Source: Achromobacter sp. HZ34
GTDB taxonomy: Bacteria; Pseudomonadota; Gammaproteobacteria; Burkholderiales; Burkholderiaceae_B
Assembly: GCF_002209485.1 (NCBI RefSeq)
Contig: NZ_NJIX01000001.1
Span: 682,001-746,000, forward strand
DNA length: 64,000 nucleotides
Direction of reading: 5' to 3'
Notes under the pieces: model-generated
Seen by the model: only the letters and a program-made list of their open reading frames with translations
Told to the model about the DNA's origin: nothing
The model's database searches: none
Shown: positions 1 through 7,841 of the stretch, in pieces
Layout of the letters: every line of letters begins with the position of its first letter
How positions within the stretch are numbered: position 1 is the stretch's first letter
Position numbers and translations under genes: made by a program

Positions 1-51
1 CAGGACTTGTGATCCCGCCCGTTGTTGTACATCCTCCAACGTCAGCTGCAT
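1..51 (-). CDS. Partial 5' end of an unidentified gene, cut by the left edge
   Basis: Only the first 17 codons are inside the window, starting MQLTLEDVQQ and running off the left end. A good Shine-Dalgarno (AGGAG) sits 5 bases before the ATG, which is why I believe the start. The L-E-D-V-x-x-R-A-G pattern resembles the beginning of SWIM-zinc-finger or helicase-associated proteins, but 17 residues are too few to assign a function. Confidence 0.4.
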   Translation of the reverse strand, partial: MQLTLEDVQQRAGSQVL

Positions 52-76
52 CGCGTCTCCTGGCGAAAAGCTGCGG

Positions 77-113
77 GCTTTCAGTTTGCTTTTGATGAGG
101 TTGTACTGAAAGC
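77..113. repeat. Perfect 9-bp inverted repeat upstream of the edge gene
   Basis: GCTTTCAGT at 77-85 is exactly inverted as ACTGAAAGC at 105-113, with a 19-bp spacer. It lies 26-62 bp before the start codon of the left-edge gene, so it could be an operator or an mRNA hairpin in its leader. No regulator can be named. Confidence 0.4.
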
Positions 114-201
114 GCGGAAGAAAGACAACGGTGAAAGCGTAGATAAAGGTCTAAAACAGGGTTAAGGCCTATCGTTAATTGCGATGGAACATGTGGAGAG
201 G

Positions 202-1314
202 TCAGACAGCAGGAGGCTGTTTACCCGTCTTTGACTGGATTTCATCCTCCTTGCCATCCTTTCCTCCTCCAGTGATCGGGGCAGCCCGCGCAGCCACCTG
301 CATCAGCAATTCGATCTGGCGATCCTTGGCGGCCAGTTGCTCGCGCAGCGTGGCGTTCTGCGTGATCAGTTGGGTGGCGGACTGATCGGCTTGCGCCCTG
401 GCCGCCGACGTCGCTTCGGCGACGGCTTTCATCTGGATCGCCAGGGCTTCGGCATGGGCTTCGGCCAGCGCGGCGCGGCGGGCCTGGGCATCGTTGTCCT
501 CACGGGCCTGCGCCAATTGCCCCTGCAGTTCGGCGGCCTGGGTTTGCAGCTGGGTCTGCAACTGCGTTCCCTGCGCCTGGAAATTGGCGACCTGGCTCTG
601 GAACTGTTCGACCGTCGCTTCCGCCATCTTGCGCGTCCGGTCCAGTTCTTCCTGGGCCTTCTTCAGCGCCTGGCGTTGCGTGTCGATTTCCCCCAGCCAA
701 CGCTTTTCGTGGGCCGAGTGGCGCGCTTCGCTGGCTGCCAGCGCTTCCCGGCTGACAGCCTGGGCGTCGCGCAAGGCTTGCTGGCCGTCGGCGACCTGTT
801 CCTGCACGGTGGCCAGGCGCTGGTTCAGGGTTTTCAGCGCGCTTGCGTCTTCGCGTGCCTGCCGTTCGGCGCCACGCAGGCGCTCTTCGGCAGCCGTGGC
901 CTGGGCGCGGGCAGACTGCGCGGCGGCTTCCAGATCGCTTTCGCGGATGCGCAGACGGACCTGTTCCTGTGCCAGCGCCGCCTGGTCGGTCGCGATCTGC
1001 TCCCTGGCCTGGGCCAGTTCTTCCCTTTCCCGGGCCGAGGCGGCCAGCCATTCCTGGCGCGCGGCGGTCAAGGCCTGCTCCCACACCTGCGCCACCGCGC
1101 GGGTAACCGCTACGGGAATGTCCGTGCCGCGGCCCTGCCCGCCGACCAGACGCTCGCTCAGTCCACGGAACCAGGCCTTGAGATGCGGACCGACCGTATT
1201 GGGCGAGCCGCGCCCCAGATGCAGGCGCACCCGTTCTATGGTGGGCTGCTCGCCCGCCTGCAACAGCGCGTCTGCCGCCGCCCAGACATCCGAAGCTTGT
1301 ACGCCAGTTGCCAT
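202..1314 (-). CDS. KfrA-like coiled-coil DNA-binding protein
   Basis: 370 residues. Residues 1 to about 115 match the KfrA N-terminal DNA-binding domain (QASDVWAAADAL, then GRGSPNTVGPHLKAW). From about 115 to 345 the protein is an almost unbroken Ala/Gln/Glu/Arg-rich coiled coil, as in plasmid RK2 KfrA, which represses its own promoter and forms filaments. The ATG is preceded by AGGAG. Chromosomal relatives are common in Burkholderiales and their role is not settled, so plasmid maintenance cannot be assumed here. Inverted repeats upstream (1394-1446) are candidate self-binding sites. The gene stands alone. Confidence 0.8.
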   Translation of the reverse strand: MATGVQASDVWAAADALLQAGEQPTIERVRLHLGRGSPNTVGPHLKAWFRGLSERLVGGQGRGTDIPVAVTRAVAQVWEQALTAARQEWLAASAREREELAQAREQIATDQAALAQEQVRLRIRESDLEAAAQSARAQATAAEERLRGAERQAREDASALKTLNQRLATVQEQVADGQQALRDAQAVSREALAASEARHSAHEKRWLGEIDTQRQALKKAQEELDRTRKMAEATVEQFQSQVANFQAQGTQLQTQLQTQAAELQGQLAQAREDNDAQARRAALAEAHAEALAIQMKAVAEATSAARAQADQSATQLITQNATLREQLAAKDRQIELLMQVAARAAPITGGGKDGKEDEIQSKTGKQPPAV

Positions 1315-1393
1315 GAGGCCCTTCTCCTGTTTCGCGAAACGCTGCGGCCATTGTTGCGACGACGGCCGCCCGTCGGCAGATCAAGTTCTAGAG

Positions 1394-1414
1394 CGGATAA
1401 TTAAAAGTTATCCG
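1394..1414. promoter_or_regulatory. Inverted repeat CGGATAA-N7-TTATCCG, candidate KfrA-like operator
   Basis: Perfect 7-bp arms around a 7-bp spacer, 80-100 bp upstream of the kfrA-like start codon. KfrA autorepression through repeats in its own promoter is known for RK2; that this repeat serves that purpose is inference. Confidence 0.45.
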
Positions 1415-1432
1415 ACTTAACCACACCAATAT

Positions 1433-1446
1433 GTATTATTTAATAC
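1433..1446. promoter_or_regulatory. AT-rich inverted repeat GTATTA-TT-TAATAC
   Basis: Perfect 6-bp arms with a 2-bp centre in the AT-rich stretch about 120 bp upstream of the kfrA-like gene. Similar words (GTATTATATTAC) follow at about 1454. It may be part of the same operator region or simply promoter DNA. Confidence 0.3.
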
Positions 1447-1580
1447 GTGTTATGTATTATATTACACAACTTGCCGTTGCGGGAGAGGGAGGTCGCTATT
1501 CGAGCGATAGAAGCCGTTCTGGAACGACATACGCCAGGAAAGGCAACGCCATGCGCAGCGTAAGCAGCGCAAACGTCAAA

Positions 1581-1608
1581 GCGCGCCAAGCGATAACACT
1601 TGGCGCGC
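1581..1608. terminator. Perfect 10-bp inverted repeat, possible terminator
   Basis: GCGCGCCAAG, an 8-base loop, then CTTGGCGCGC. It lies about 120 bp beyond the end of the permease gene on the minus strand. The flanks are only moderately T-rich on either strand (TTTGACGTTT on the minus side), so it is not a textbook intrinsic terminator. It could also be a protein-binding palindrome. Confidence 0.35.
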
Positions 1609-1730
1609 CGCCCATATACCTCTTCTTTCTTGATCGCCTGTCGCTGGCCCGGCTAGGGATAAAGACAGACGTTGCGTAAGACGCCGACGCCAAGACGGCG
1701 TCGACATCGAGGGCCCGCGCTCGGCTGCGG

Positions 1731-3263
1731 TCAACCCCAGATCAAGATTCCACCTATCACGGCCAGGAACAGGCCTGCCAGCACTGGGAGAAACAGCGCA
1801 CGCACAAGCTCCATGACCGGCACGCGGCTGAAGCCCGCCACGGCGATCAAGGACGACCAGGCGATCAACGTACCTCCCCCTGTCCACACCGCCCCCATCT
1901 GGCCGATGGCGGCAAGGGTCGAGACATTCACGCCGGCCACCGGACCCAGCGCACCCGATACGGCCCCGGTCAGCGGCAGCCCGGCAAAGCCCGATCCGTC
2001 GATCCCGGTGATCATCCCCATGATAAGAACGCCGAAGCCGACCAACAATCCATTCTGCGGCAGCAGATGCTGGCCCGATTGCACGAGCTCAAACAACAAG
2101 TCCGGCACATGGCCGCCCGCGGCAACGCCAAGTATGTCGCCCGCGGTTCCCTTCGCTCCCACAAAAAAGAACCCCGCAATCGGAAGCACGGCACCCATCG
2201 CCTTGAAGGCGAAGACAAATCCATCGGTCACATGCTCGGCAGACGCTTCGAAAGCCCTGCGGCCTTTGCACACGGAGAACGTCACACAGATCATCAGCAA
2301 CGCCGCCACGCCGCCTATGACCAATGCCCCCTGCCCGCCCTTGAGGTCAGGCGCGCCAGCGATGCCAAGCTTGGGCGCCATCATGAGCAAGATGATCGCC
2401 AGGAATGCGACTGGCGTGATCACGGCGAACGCTCTGGAGGCACCGGAGTGGTCGTCGCGCCGCAGTTCCGCCGTAATGGCGGCCTCGGTCGGCAGATCAT
2501 GATCATGCGCCGTGCCCTGCGCGATAGACGCCTTGTCGAAGCTTGCAGCGCCCTCCACATGCTGTACACGCGCGCCGGCGGGCGTAAGCTCCCAGCGCTC
2601 GAGCAAAGCGGCGCTGCCCGGCTGGATGAACTTGCGGGTCTTGAACCAGCACAGCGTCAAGGCGACCACACCCACGATCCAGGACAGTTGGAGCGCCTGG
2701 TCGGCCACCAGCGAAGGCGCGATACCCCCCGCGGCCTTGGCGCTGATGGCCGGTGCCACCCCGATCACATAATCCGAAGAGAGCGCCATGCCCTGCCCCG
2801 CGATCGCGATCGCCATGGCGCCCGCCAGTGGCGGCAGCCCCGCGGCAATCGCCGCCGGAAGCAGGACTGCTACTACCAGCGGAATAGCGGGAGTCGGCCA
2901 GAAGAACAACGAAATCAGATAAGTGACCACGGCCAGGATCAGATAGGCGTTGTGCCCGTTGGTCATGATCTTCCGAAAAGGGCGCACCATGCGGACGTCC
3001 GCGCCTATGCCTTTAAGCGAGTTCAACAATGCGGTCATCAGCGCGATGATCAGGAATATGTTGAAGAGTTCCTTGGCCGCGACCATGCTGGCGCTGAAGA
3101 TGCTGCTTATCGCGGTAATCAGGCTGCCCGACCAGAAAAATGTCACCACGGCAGTGGCCAGAATTGCGGGCACGACGACATTGGCCCGGCACATCATCGT
3201 GACGACAATGATGCACACGCCAGCCAGGTAGGCCCAGTGCGCGGGCCCGATTGAAAGCTCCAT
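1731..3263 (-). CDS. Predicted multi-pass permease (ion-transporter superfamily type)
   Basis: 510 residues with about 12 hydrophobic segments interrupted by a polar loop at roughly residues 205-275. The overall form, with two halves each containing Gly/Pro/Ser-rich re-entrant-like stretches (PTPAIPLVV; GIDGSGFAGLPLTGA), resembles GntP/CitM-type carboxylate transporters, but I do not recognise a specific family. A copy of the GTATACAATATCC motif at 3311-3324, 48 bp before the start codon, links it to the GntR regulator at 3947 and to the oxygenase cluster beyond. It may import that pathway's substrate. Substrate unknown. Confidence 0.6.
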   Translation of the reverse strand: MELSIGPAHWAYLAGVCIIVVTMMCRANVVVPAILATAVVTFFWSGSLITAISSIFSASMVAAKELFNIFLIIALMTALLNSLKGIGADVRMVRPFRKIMTNGHNAYLILAVVTYLISLFFWPTPAIPLVVAVLLPAAIAAGLPPLAGAMAIAIAGQGMALSSDYVIGVAPAISAKAAGGIAPSLVADQALQLSWIVGVVALTLCWFKTRKFIQPGSAALLERWELTPAGARVQHVEGAASFDKASIAQGTAHDHDLPTEAAITAELRRDDHSGASRAFAVITPVAFLAIILLMMAPKLGIAGAPDLKGGQGALVIGGVAALLMICVTFSVCKGRRAFEASAEHVTDGFVFAFKAMGAVLPIAGFFFVGAKGTAGDILGVAAGGHVPDLLFELVQSGQHLLPQNGLLVGFGVLIMGMITGIDGSGFAGLPLTGAVSGALGPVAGVNVSTLAAIGQMGAVWTGGGTLIAWSSLIAVAGFSRVPVMELVRALFLPVLAGLFLAVIGGILIWG

Positions 3264-3310
3264 GTTTGCTCCAGCGCGGAAGATGAACCGCAGAGTAGGA
3301 CGTCCACTGC

Positions 3311-3324
3311 GGTATACAATATCC
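3311..3324. promoter_or_regulatory. Predicted GntR operator, copy 1 (permease promoter)
   Basis: GGTATACAATATCC, identical over 14 bp to the copy at 3573-3586. It lies 48 bp upstream of the permease start codon. The GTATAC core is the kind of site bound by FCD-type GntR regulators (MatR-type sites contain TTGTATACAA). Confidence 0.6.
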
Positions 3325-3572
3325 CAAGGCGTTTGATTTTCCCGCTGGTGTTTACCCTGGATGTGGTGGTGCTTGAAGCGGCCTTGGATTTATCCGCCAG
3401 CCTTCATGTCGCAGCCGCACCAAATTGGCAATTTTCCCAGGTATTTCTACGTGAAATCGCGCGAAACCGGTGCAAAGCCGCGACCCGGCAGAGCAGCGAT
3501 GCACCGCCCCGAGGCAGGCGACGCCACCGAAGCATCGAGATCCCGGCAAACTAGGTGTATTCCCTAATCATT

Positions 3573-3586
3573 GGTATACAATATCC
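3573..3586. promoter_or_regulatory. Predicted GntR operator, copy 2
   Basis: GGTATACAATATCC, a second exact copy 262 bp from the first. It lies 42 bp before a small open frame (3628-3870) and could serve that gene or act as a second site for looping with copy 1 or copy 3. The stretch from 3264 to 3627 contains no gene, only these two sites. Confidence 0.55.
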
Positions 3587-3627
3587 TGACATTGCTGATA
3601 AAACCTGCTTCACGCTTTGAGATCACC

Positions 3628-3870
3628 ATGGATAACGCTTTGTTCTGCCCTGTCGCCTGCGACAGGGATGCAATCAACCCTTCCAGACTCACCAATGGCT
3701 GGAATACGCTGCGCACTTCCGGCCTGCTGGCTCGCCTGGAACAACCTTTTATTGATTGGCAGGCAGGCCGCCTGCGCATGCTCTCACCGGAACGCCTGTG
3801 GGCTGCGGCAATGACCGACCCCCGGTCCCTTGCAGAGATCCGCCGTTCACACCACGCCACCGAACGCTGA
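3628..3870 (+). CDS. Possible small protein of unknown function (80 aa)
   Basis: Open frame starting MDNALFCPVA and ending HHATER, 42 bp downstream of operator copy 2. Amino-acid composition is reasonable, but there is no clear ribosome-binding site and the GC pattern does not settle it. I do not recognise the family. The position between two operator copies is the main reason to record it; it may equally be leader DNA of the GntR gene. Confidence 0.3.
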   Translation: MDNALFCPVACDRDAINPSRLTNGWNTLRTSGLLARLEQPFIDWQAGRLRMLSPERLWAAAMTDPRSLAEIRRSHHATER

Positions 3871-3903
3871 CATATCGGCATCCGAATCGCCCGGCACGAC
3901 GGG

Positions 3904-3917
3904 CGTATACAATGTTC
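3904..3917. promoter_or_regulatory. Predicted GntR operator, copy 3 (gntR promoter)
   Basis: CGTATACAATGTTC, matching the consensus GTATACARTATCC at 11 of 13 positions, 30 bp before the GntR start codon. It suggests autoregulation. Confidence 0.5.
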
Positions 3918-3946
3918 ACACCCGCGCGCAATACCAAATAACGCTC

Positions 3947-4618
3947 ATGTCGAAAGCCGCCAGGACCGCCCCTACTCCGTCAACCCCGCTTGGAGCCAGC
4001 CATTCGCCTCTAACCCAGTTGGTGGTGGAGGCGCTCCGTGAAAAAATCCTCGGGGGAATCATTGCGCCGGGCGAGCGCCTGGTGGAAAGCCGTCTATCCG
4101 AAGAGTTTTCCGTTTCCCGCATGCCGGTGCGCGAGGCGTTGCGGCAATTGGCGGCCAGTGGCCTGGTTACCATCGAACCGCGGCGTGGCGCGACTGTCAC
4201 CGCATTCCAGGGAGCGCAGCTACGCGAGCTGGTTGAAGTCCGCGCGACGCTCGAAGCCTTGAACGCAAAGTTGGCCGCCCAGCGGCACGACCCCGACCAG
4301 ATAGCCGAATTGAACGCCCTGTTGGACGAGGGCATGCGCCTGGCCAACAATCCCGACACGGAACGCACGTTGACGCACCTCAACCGCCGCTTCCATGACT
4401 CGCTGGGCCGCATTGCCGCGAACTCGGTCCTGCAGGAAGTCATGGGTACCCTGCGCGACCGGACGGCCGTACTGTTTGCCCCCTTCCACGCCAACCGTGC
4501 CCAGCAGAACTGGGAGGATCACGCGGCGATTCTTCGCGCGGTCATCAAGGGTGATGCCGAACTGGCCAGCCTCCTGGCTGCGCGGCACGTCTACAACGCC
4601 GCGCAGATGGAGCCGTGA
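3947..4618 (+). CDS. GntR family regulator, FadR subfamily with FCD domain
   Basis: 223 residues from the ATG (MSKAARTA). The winged helix-turn-helix spans about residues 22-90 (REKILGGIIAPGERL, SRMPVREALRQL, EPRRGATV), and an all-helical FCD ligand-binding domain follows from about 95 to 215 (VRATLEALNAKLA, NRRFHDSL, DHAAILRAV). FCD proteins usually bind carboxylates or small acids as effectors, and release DNA when the substrate is present. A site matching those before the permease and the oxygenase operons lies at 3904-3917, so it is the best candidate for controlling 1731-10606. Earlier in-frame TTG starts would run through that operator and are unlikely. Confidence 0.85.
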   Translation: MSKAARTAPTPSTPLGASHSPLTQLVVEALREKILGGIIAPGERLVESRLSEEFSVSRMPVREALRQLAASGLVTIEPRRGATVTAFQGAQLRELVEVRATLEALNAKLAAQRHDPDQIAELNALLDEGMRLANNPDTERTLTHLNRRFHDSLGRIAANSVLQEVMGTLRDRTAVLFAPFHANRAQQNWEDHAAILRAVIKGDAELASLLAARHVYNAAQMEP

Positions 4619-4630
4619 CGGGCGCACCGT

Positions 4631-4653
4631 CGCCGCAAATCAACTTGGCGGCG
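4631..4653. terminator. Hairpin between convergent genes
   Basis: CGCCGC and GCGGCG arms with an 11-base loop, followed by GCTTTCT, just after the gntR stop codon and before the end of the convergent reductase gene. The T tract is weak. Confidence 0.35.
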
Positions 4654-4698
4654 GCTTTCTGGCAGTCCGGGCTGGCAACACTGATAGCCGCTTTCGCA

Positions 4699-5706
4699 TC
4701 ACGCTGAATTCTGGAAAGTAAAACTGTCCGAGTAAATTTGCGTCGCATCGGCTCCCGCCTGGGTAAAGCGCGCCTTGGCATCGTGGACCATGAACGGCGA
4801 TCCGCATAGATACACGGAATGCTCGGCCAAGTCGGGCCGATCGACCAGCACTGCGTCCTGCACATAGCCGGTACGCCCCTTCCACCCAGGGTCGGGACGC
4901 GACAGCACGGGCACGAACTCAAACTCGTACAGCCGCTGGCTCCATTGCGCCAGCTCCTCCGTCTGATATAGGTCCTGCTGGCTGCGCACGCCCCAATACA
5001 GCCGACTGGGGGGCAGGTCGTCGTTATCCAGCAAGGACTCCAGAATCGCCCTGATCGGCGCGATGCCCGTGCCGGTAGCGGCGAAGATCATCGGCTGATA
5101 GTCCTGCGCACGATAGTGGAAAGTGCCATGCGGTAGCTCAACTCGCATCGCTGCGCCTGGTTTGAGCGAGCCCAACATCCGATCGGTGAAACGGCCACCC
5201 AAGATGCGTTTGATGTGCAGGTCTACGCTCTGACCGTCGGGCGCGTTGGCCATGGAAAAGCAGCGATGGCTGCCATCTTCCAGCTGAATGTTGAGGTATT
5301 GCCCAGGGGCGTAGACGATACCCTCCCCGTCGGGCATGGCGGGTAGCCGCAACCTCAGCAAAGTCACGTCCGGCGCCAACGCCGATACGGTCTCGACAGT
5401 GGCCTCCATGCACACCGGATCGGACGCGGATGGCACGGTTTCGATGCTGATGACCAGGTCGCTTTCACATAGGGCCTGACACGCCAGGCCCTGCCCCTGA
5501 GCCAGCTCATCTTCAGAGAGCGCCATAGGCAGTTCCTCATAGCGCGCCGAGCCCTGCACGACGGTCATGCGGCAGGTGCCGCAGCCGCCAAAAGTGCAAT
5601 CGTGCGGGATGGCCACGCCTTGCCGCCGGGCCGCATCCAGCACGGTCTCGCCCCTGTTGACTTCGAAGCTCTGCTGCGTTTGCAGCCACAAAACGTGGTG
5701 TGACAT
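4699..5706 (-). CDS. [2Fe-2S] ferredoxin-NAD(P)H reductase, oxygenase electron-transfer component
   Basis: 335 residues. Residues 1-95 form a plant-type [2Fe-2S] domain with C-x4-C-x2-C (CTFGGCGTC) and a distal Cys in LACQAL. Residues about 100-200 are an FAD-binding barrel (RCFSMANAP is the flavin-binding RxxS-type motif), followed by an NAD(P) domain (ATGTGIAPIRAI, then YLCGSPFMV). This is the architecture of BenC, phenol hydroxylase reductase and AscD/RfbI-type proteins. It would pass electrons from NAD(P)H to an oxygenase or to the two ferredoxins encoded across the divergent promoter. It is the last gene of the minus-strand operon, 3 bp after the DUF336 gene. Confidence 0.88.
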   Translation of the reverse strand: MSHHVLWLQTQQSFEVNRGETVLDAARRQGVAIPHDCTFGGCGTCRMTVVQGSARYEELPMALSEDELAQGQGLACQALCESDLVISIETVPSASDPVCMEATVETVSALAPDVTLLRLRLPAMPDGEGIVYAPGQYLNIQLEDGSHRCFSMANAPDGQSVDLHIKRILGGRFTDRMLGSLKPGAAMRVELPHGTFHYRAQDYQPMIFAATGTGIAPIRAILESLLDNDDLPPSRLYWGVRSQQDLYQTEELAQWSQRLYEFEFVPVLSRPDPGWKGRTGYVQDAVLVDRPDLAEHSVYLCGSPFMVHDAKARFTQAGADATQIYSDSFTFQNSA

Positions 5707-5709
5707 CGC

Positions 5710-6186
5710 TTATTTCTTGATATCGGCTTGCACAAGGACTTCGGCTTTACCGGCCAGGACCGCCTGCAGGGCGGCCAGCGCTGCCACACCGCAGGCAGTG
5801 TCCTGCTCGCCGTTACCGCCGGACAGGCCGACGCCGCCGACGACATCGCCGTCGACCACGATGGGATAGCCACCCACGAAGGCAGCGAACTTGCCCTCGA
5901 AGCTCAACTGGATGCCAAACGCTTCGTTGCCGGGAAGCGCAGGACCATTAGGGGGAGTGGTGAACAAATGGGTGGAGCGCTTATGGCCAGCCGCGGTGAA
6001 GGCTTTGTTCCAGGCTATCTGCGGACCCGTGACGCGTGCGCCATCCATGCGTTCCATCAGAATGGGAAAGCCACCTGCGTCAGCGATGCAAATGGTCTCG
6101 GCCACGCCGATCTCCTTGGCTTTGGCCAGCGCGGCCTGGGCCATGGCGCGCGCCTCGTGCAATTCCAACGTCTGGGCTGTTTTCAT
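5710..6186 (-). CDS. GlcG/HbpS family (DUF336) protein
   Basis: 158 residues, the usual family length. The typical features are visible: ADAGGFPILMERMDG near residue 40, an N-K-A-F/T pattern, and the glycine-rich end GGVGLSGGNGEQDTACG. Family members bind heme or small cofactors (HbpS) or form the C-terminal part of PduO, but for most members, including GlcG, the biochemical role is unknown. It sits between an aldehyde dehydrogenase and a flavin reductase in the operon, a neighbourhood often seen for this family. Confidence 0.82.
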   Translation of the reverse strand: MKTAQTLELHEARAMAQAALAKAKEIGVAETICIADAGGFPILMERMDGARVTGPQIAWNKAFTAAGHKRSTHLFTTPPNGPALPGNEAFGIQLSFEGKFAAFVGGYPIVVDGDVVGGVGLSGGNGEQDTACGVAALAALQAVLAGKAEVLVQADIKK

Positions 6187-6288
6187 ATGCGTATCCGGAA
6201 AGTTGCAAAACGGGTAATTGGTGTGGTCGTGTGTCGCTACGCGATGCCGCGGCAGGCAAAAAAAACACGCGCGACGGCTGCTACGTGC

Positions 6289-7746
6289 TCAGACGCCGCG
6301 GTAGACGGTTTTGACCTGCGTGAAGAAATCCAACCCCGCACGTCCCGATTCGCGGAAGGTCGAGGTGCTGGAATTCTTCAGGCCGCCGAATGGCGCATTG
6401 ACCAGATTCCCTGTGGTGGTGCGGTTGATCTTGACCGTACCGGCCTCGATGTCCTGGGTGAACTGGTGCATGGTGCGCGGGTTCGTCGTGGCGATAGCCG
6501 CTGACAGTCCGTACTCGGAGTCGTTGGCAATCGCCATTGCTTCCTTGAAGTCGGCCGCCTCGATGATGGCTAGCACCGGGCCGAAAATTTCTTCCTGCGC
6601 GATGCGCATGTCTGGCCTGACGTCGGTGAACACTGCGGGAGCCACGTAGTAGCCAGCGTCGTAGACGCCACCACGAAGGCGCTCGCCACCCACCAGGTGG
6701 GTGGCCTCTTCCTTGCCAATGGCAATGTACTTGAGCACGGTCTCCAGCTGCTTGGCGGTAGCCAGCGGACCCAGGTCCATGCCGGCTTCCAAGCCGGGGC
6801 CAATCTTGAGTGTCTTGACGCGCTCGAGCAGCTTCTGGGTGAAGGCCTGCTTGACCTGTGGCACGACGATGAGGCGGCTGGTGCCTGTGCAGGCTTGTCC
6901 AGTGAGCGAGAAACCGCCCTTGACGGCCAGATCCACGGCAGCGTCGAGGTCAGCGTCCTCCATCACAATGAGCGGGTTCTTGCCGCCCAGTTCCATCTGC
7001 AGGCGAGTGGTCAGATGCACGCTACGGTGGATGTCCTCGCCTGCCTTGGTCGAGCCGGTGAACGAGATCGCGCGAACAGCCCGGGATGCCGTCATTGCCA
7101 AGCCCACATCGCCGGCCCGGCCGATCACGCAGTTGAGCACACCAGCGGGGATGCCCGCGTGCACGAGGGCCTCCACCAGGTGCACGCCGGTGAGTGGCGC
7201 GTCGGACGAGGGTTTGAACACCACGGTGTTGCCCGTGATCAGGGCTGGCGCGATCTTGCGCGCGGGGATGGAGGCGGGAAAGTTCCAGGGCGAGATGACG
7301 GTCACCACACCCAGCGGTTCGCGATGGCTGTAGACGTACTGCAAGGGATCGTCCTGCGGATACGTCTCGCCAGTAAAGGTCTGACCTTCCACGGCATAGA
7401 AACGGAAGGTCTGGGCGGTGCGCGAAATTTCGTCGCGCGCAAGGGCTAGCGACTTGCCCTCTTCCTGCGTGAGGTCGCGCGCGAACGCTTCGGCGCGGTC
7501 CTCGAGGTAATCGGCCGCGCCATTCAGGATCTTGGCGCGTTTGCTGATGGGGGTGGCGCGCCAGGCGGCGAAGGCGCGGGTGGCCGCAAGCACTGCGGCT
7601 TCGGCCTCGGCCGGGCCGGAGGCGGGGAAGCGCCCCACGACGACCGTGGTGTCGGCGGGGTTGATGTTGTCGAACAGGCGCCCGGACTGGCTGGGCTGCC
7701 ACTGGCCGTCGATGTAGTTCTGGTACTGCTTGATGGAATCCGTCAT
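6289..7746 (-). CDS. NAD(P)-dependent aldehyde dehydrogenase
   Basis: 485 residues from ATG (MTDSIKQYQN); a GTG four codons earlier is less likely. The catalytic Glu is in MELGGKNP, the catalytic Cys in GQACTGTSR, and the Rossmann signature in FTGSTKAG; PWNFP and the EEIFGPV motif are present. It resembles vanillin, benzaldehyde and 2,5-dioxovalerate dehydrogenases. In this operon the natural role would be to oxidise an aldehyde released by the diiron enzyme upstream (inference). It lies 95 bp downstream of that gene and 102 bp upstream of the DUF336 gene. Confidence 0.88.
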   Translation of the reverse strand: MTDSIKQYQNYIDGQWQPSQSGRLFDNINPADTTVVVGRFPASGPAEAEAAVLAATRAFAAWRATPISKRAKILNGAADYLEDRAEAFARDLTQEEGKSLALARDEISRTAQTFRFYAVEGQTFTGETYPQDDPLQYVYSHREPLGVVTVISPWNFPASIPARKIAPALITGNTVVFKPSSDAPLTGVHLVEALVHAGIPAGVLNCVIGRAGDVGLAMTASRAVRAISFTGSTKAGEDIHRSVHLTTRLQMELGGKNPLIVMEDADLDAAVDLAVKGGFSLTGQACTGTSRLIVVPQVKQAFTQKLLERVKTLKIGPGLEAGMDLGPLATAKQLETVLKYIAIGKEEATHLVGGERLRGGVYDAGYYVAPAVFTDVRPDMRIAQEEIFGPVLAIIEAADFKEAMAIANDSEYGLSAAIATTNPRTMHQFTQDIEAGTVKINRTTTGNLVNAPFGGLKNSSTSTFRESGRAGLDFFTQVKTVYRGV

Positions 7747-7841
7747 GGCTATTGGCACGCTTCAGGAAGGTCGGAGAAAGGCACCGGCCGGGGCGAGGTT
7801 GTGGACGCCTGGATGCCCCGGCCTGGGTGGGTGGGTTCCGA

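Larger units (their letters stand above)
1315..1730. other. Intergenic region between the kfrA-like gene and the permease gene
   Basis: No convincing gene is seen in these 416 bases. The half next to the kfrA-like gene (about 1394-1460) is markedly AT-rich and contains two inverted repeats, as expected for its promoter. The other half contains a perfect 10-bp GC-rich inverted repeat (1581-1608). A short reading frame starting at ATG 1551 exists but has no ribosome-binding site and unconvincing composition. Confidence 0.5.

Noticed and set aside
337-1404. Long open frames opposite the kfrA-like gene
   Set aside because: They are Arg/Gly/Leu-rich mirror frames of a coiled-coil gene in GC-rich DNA, with no ribosome site and no recognisable domain.
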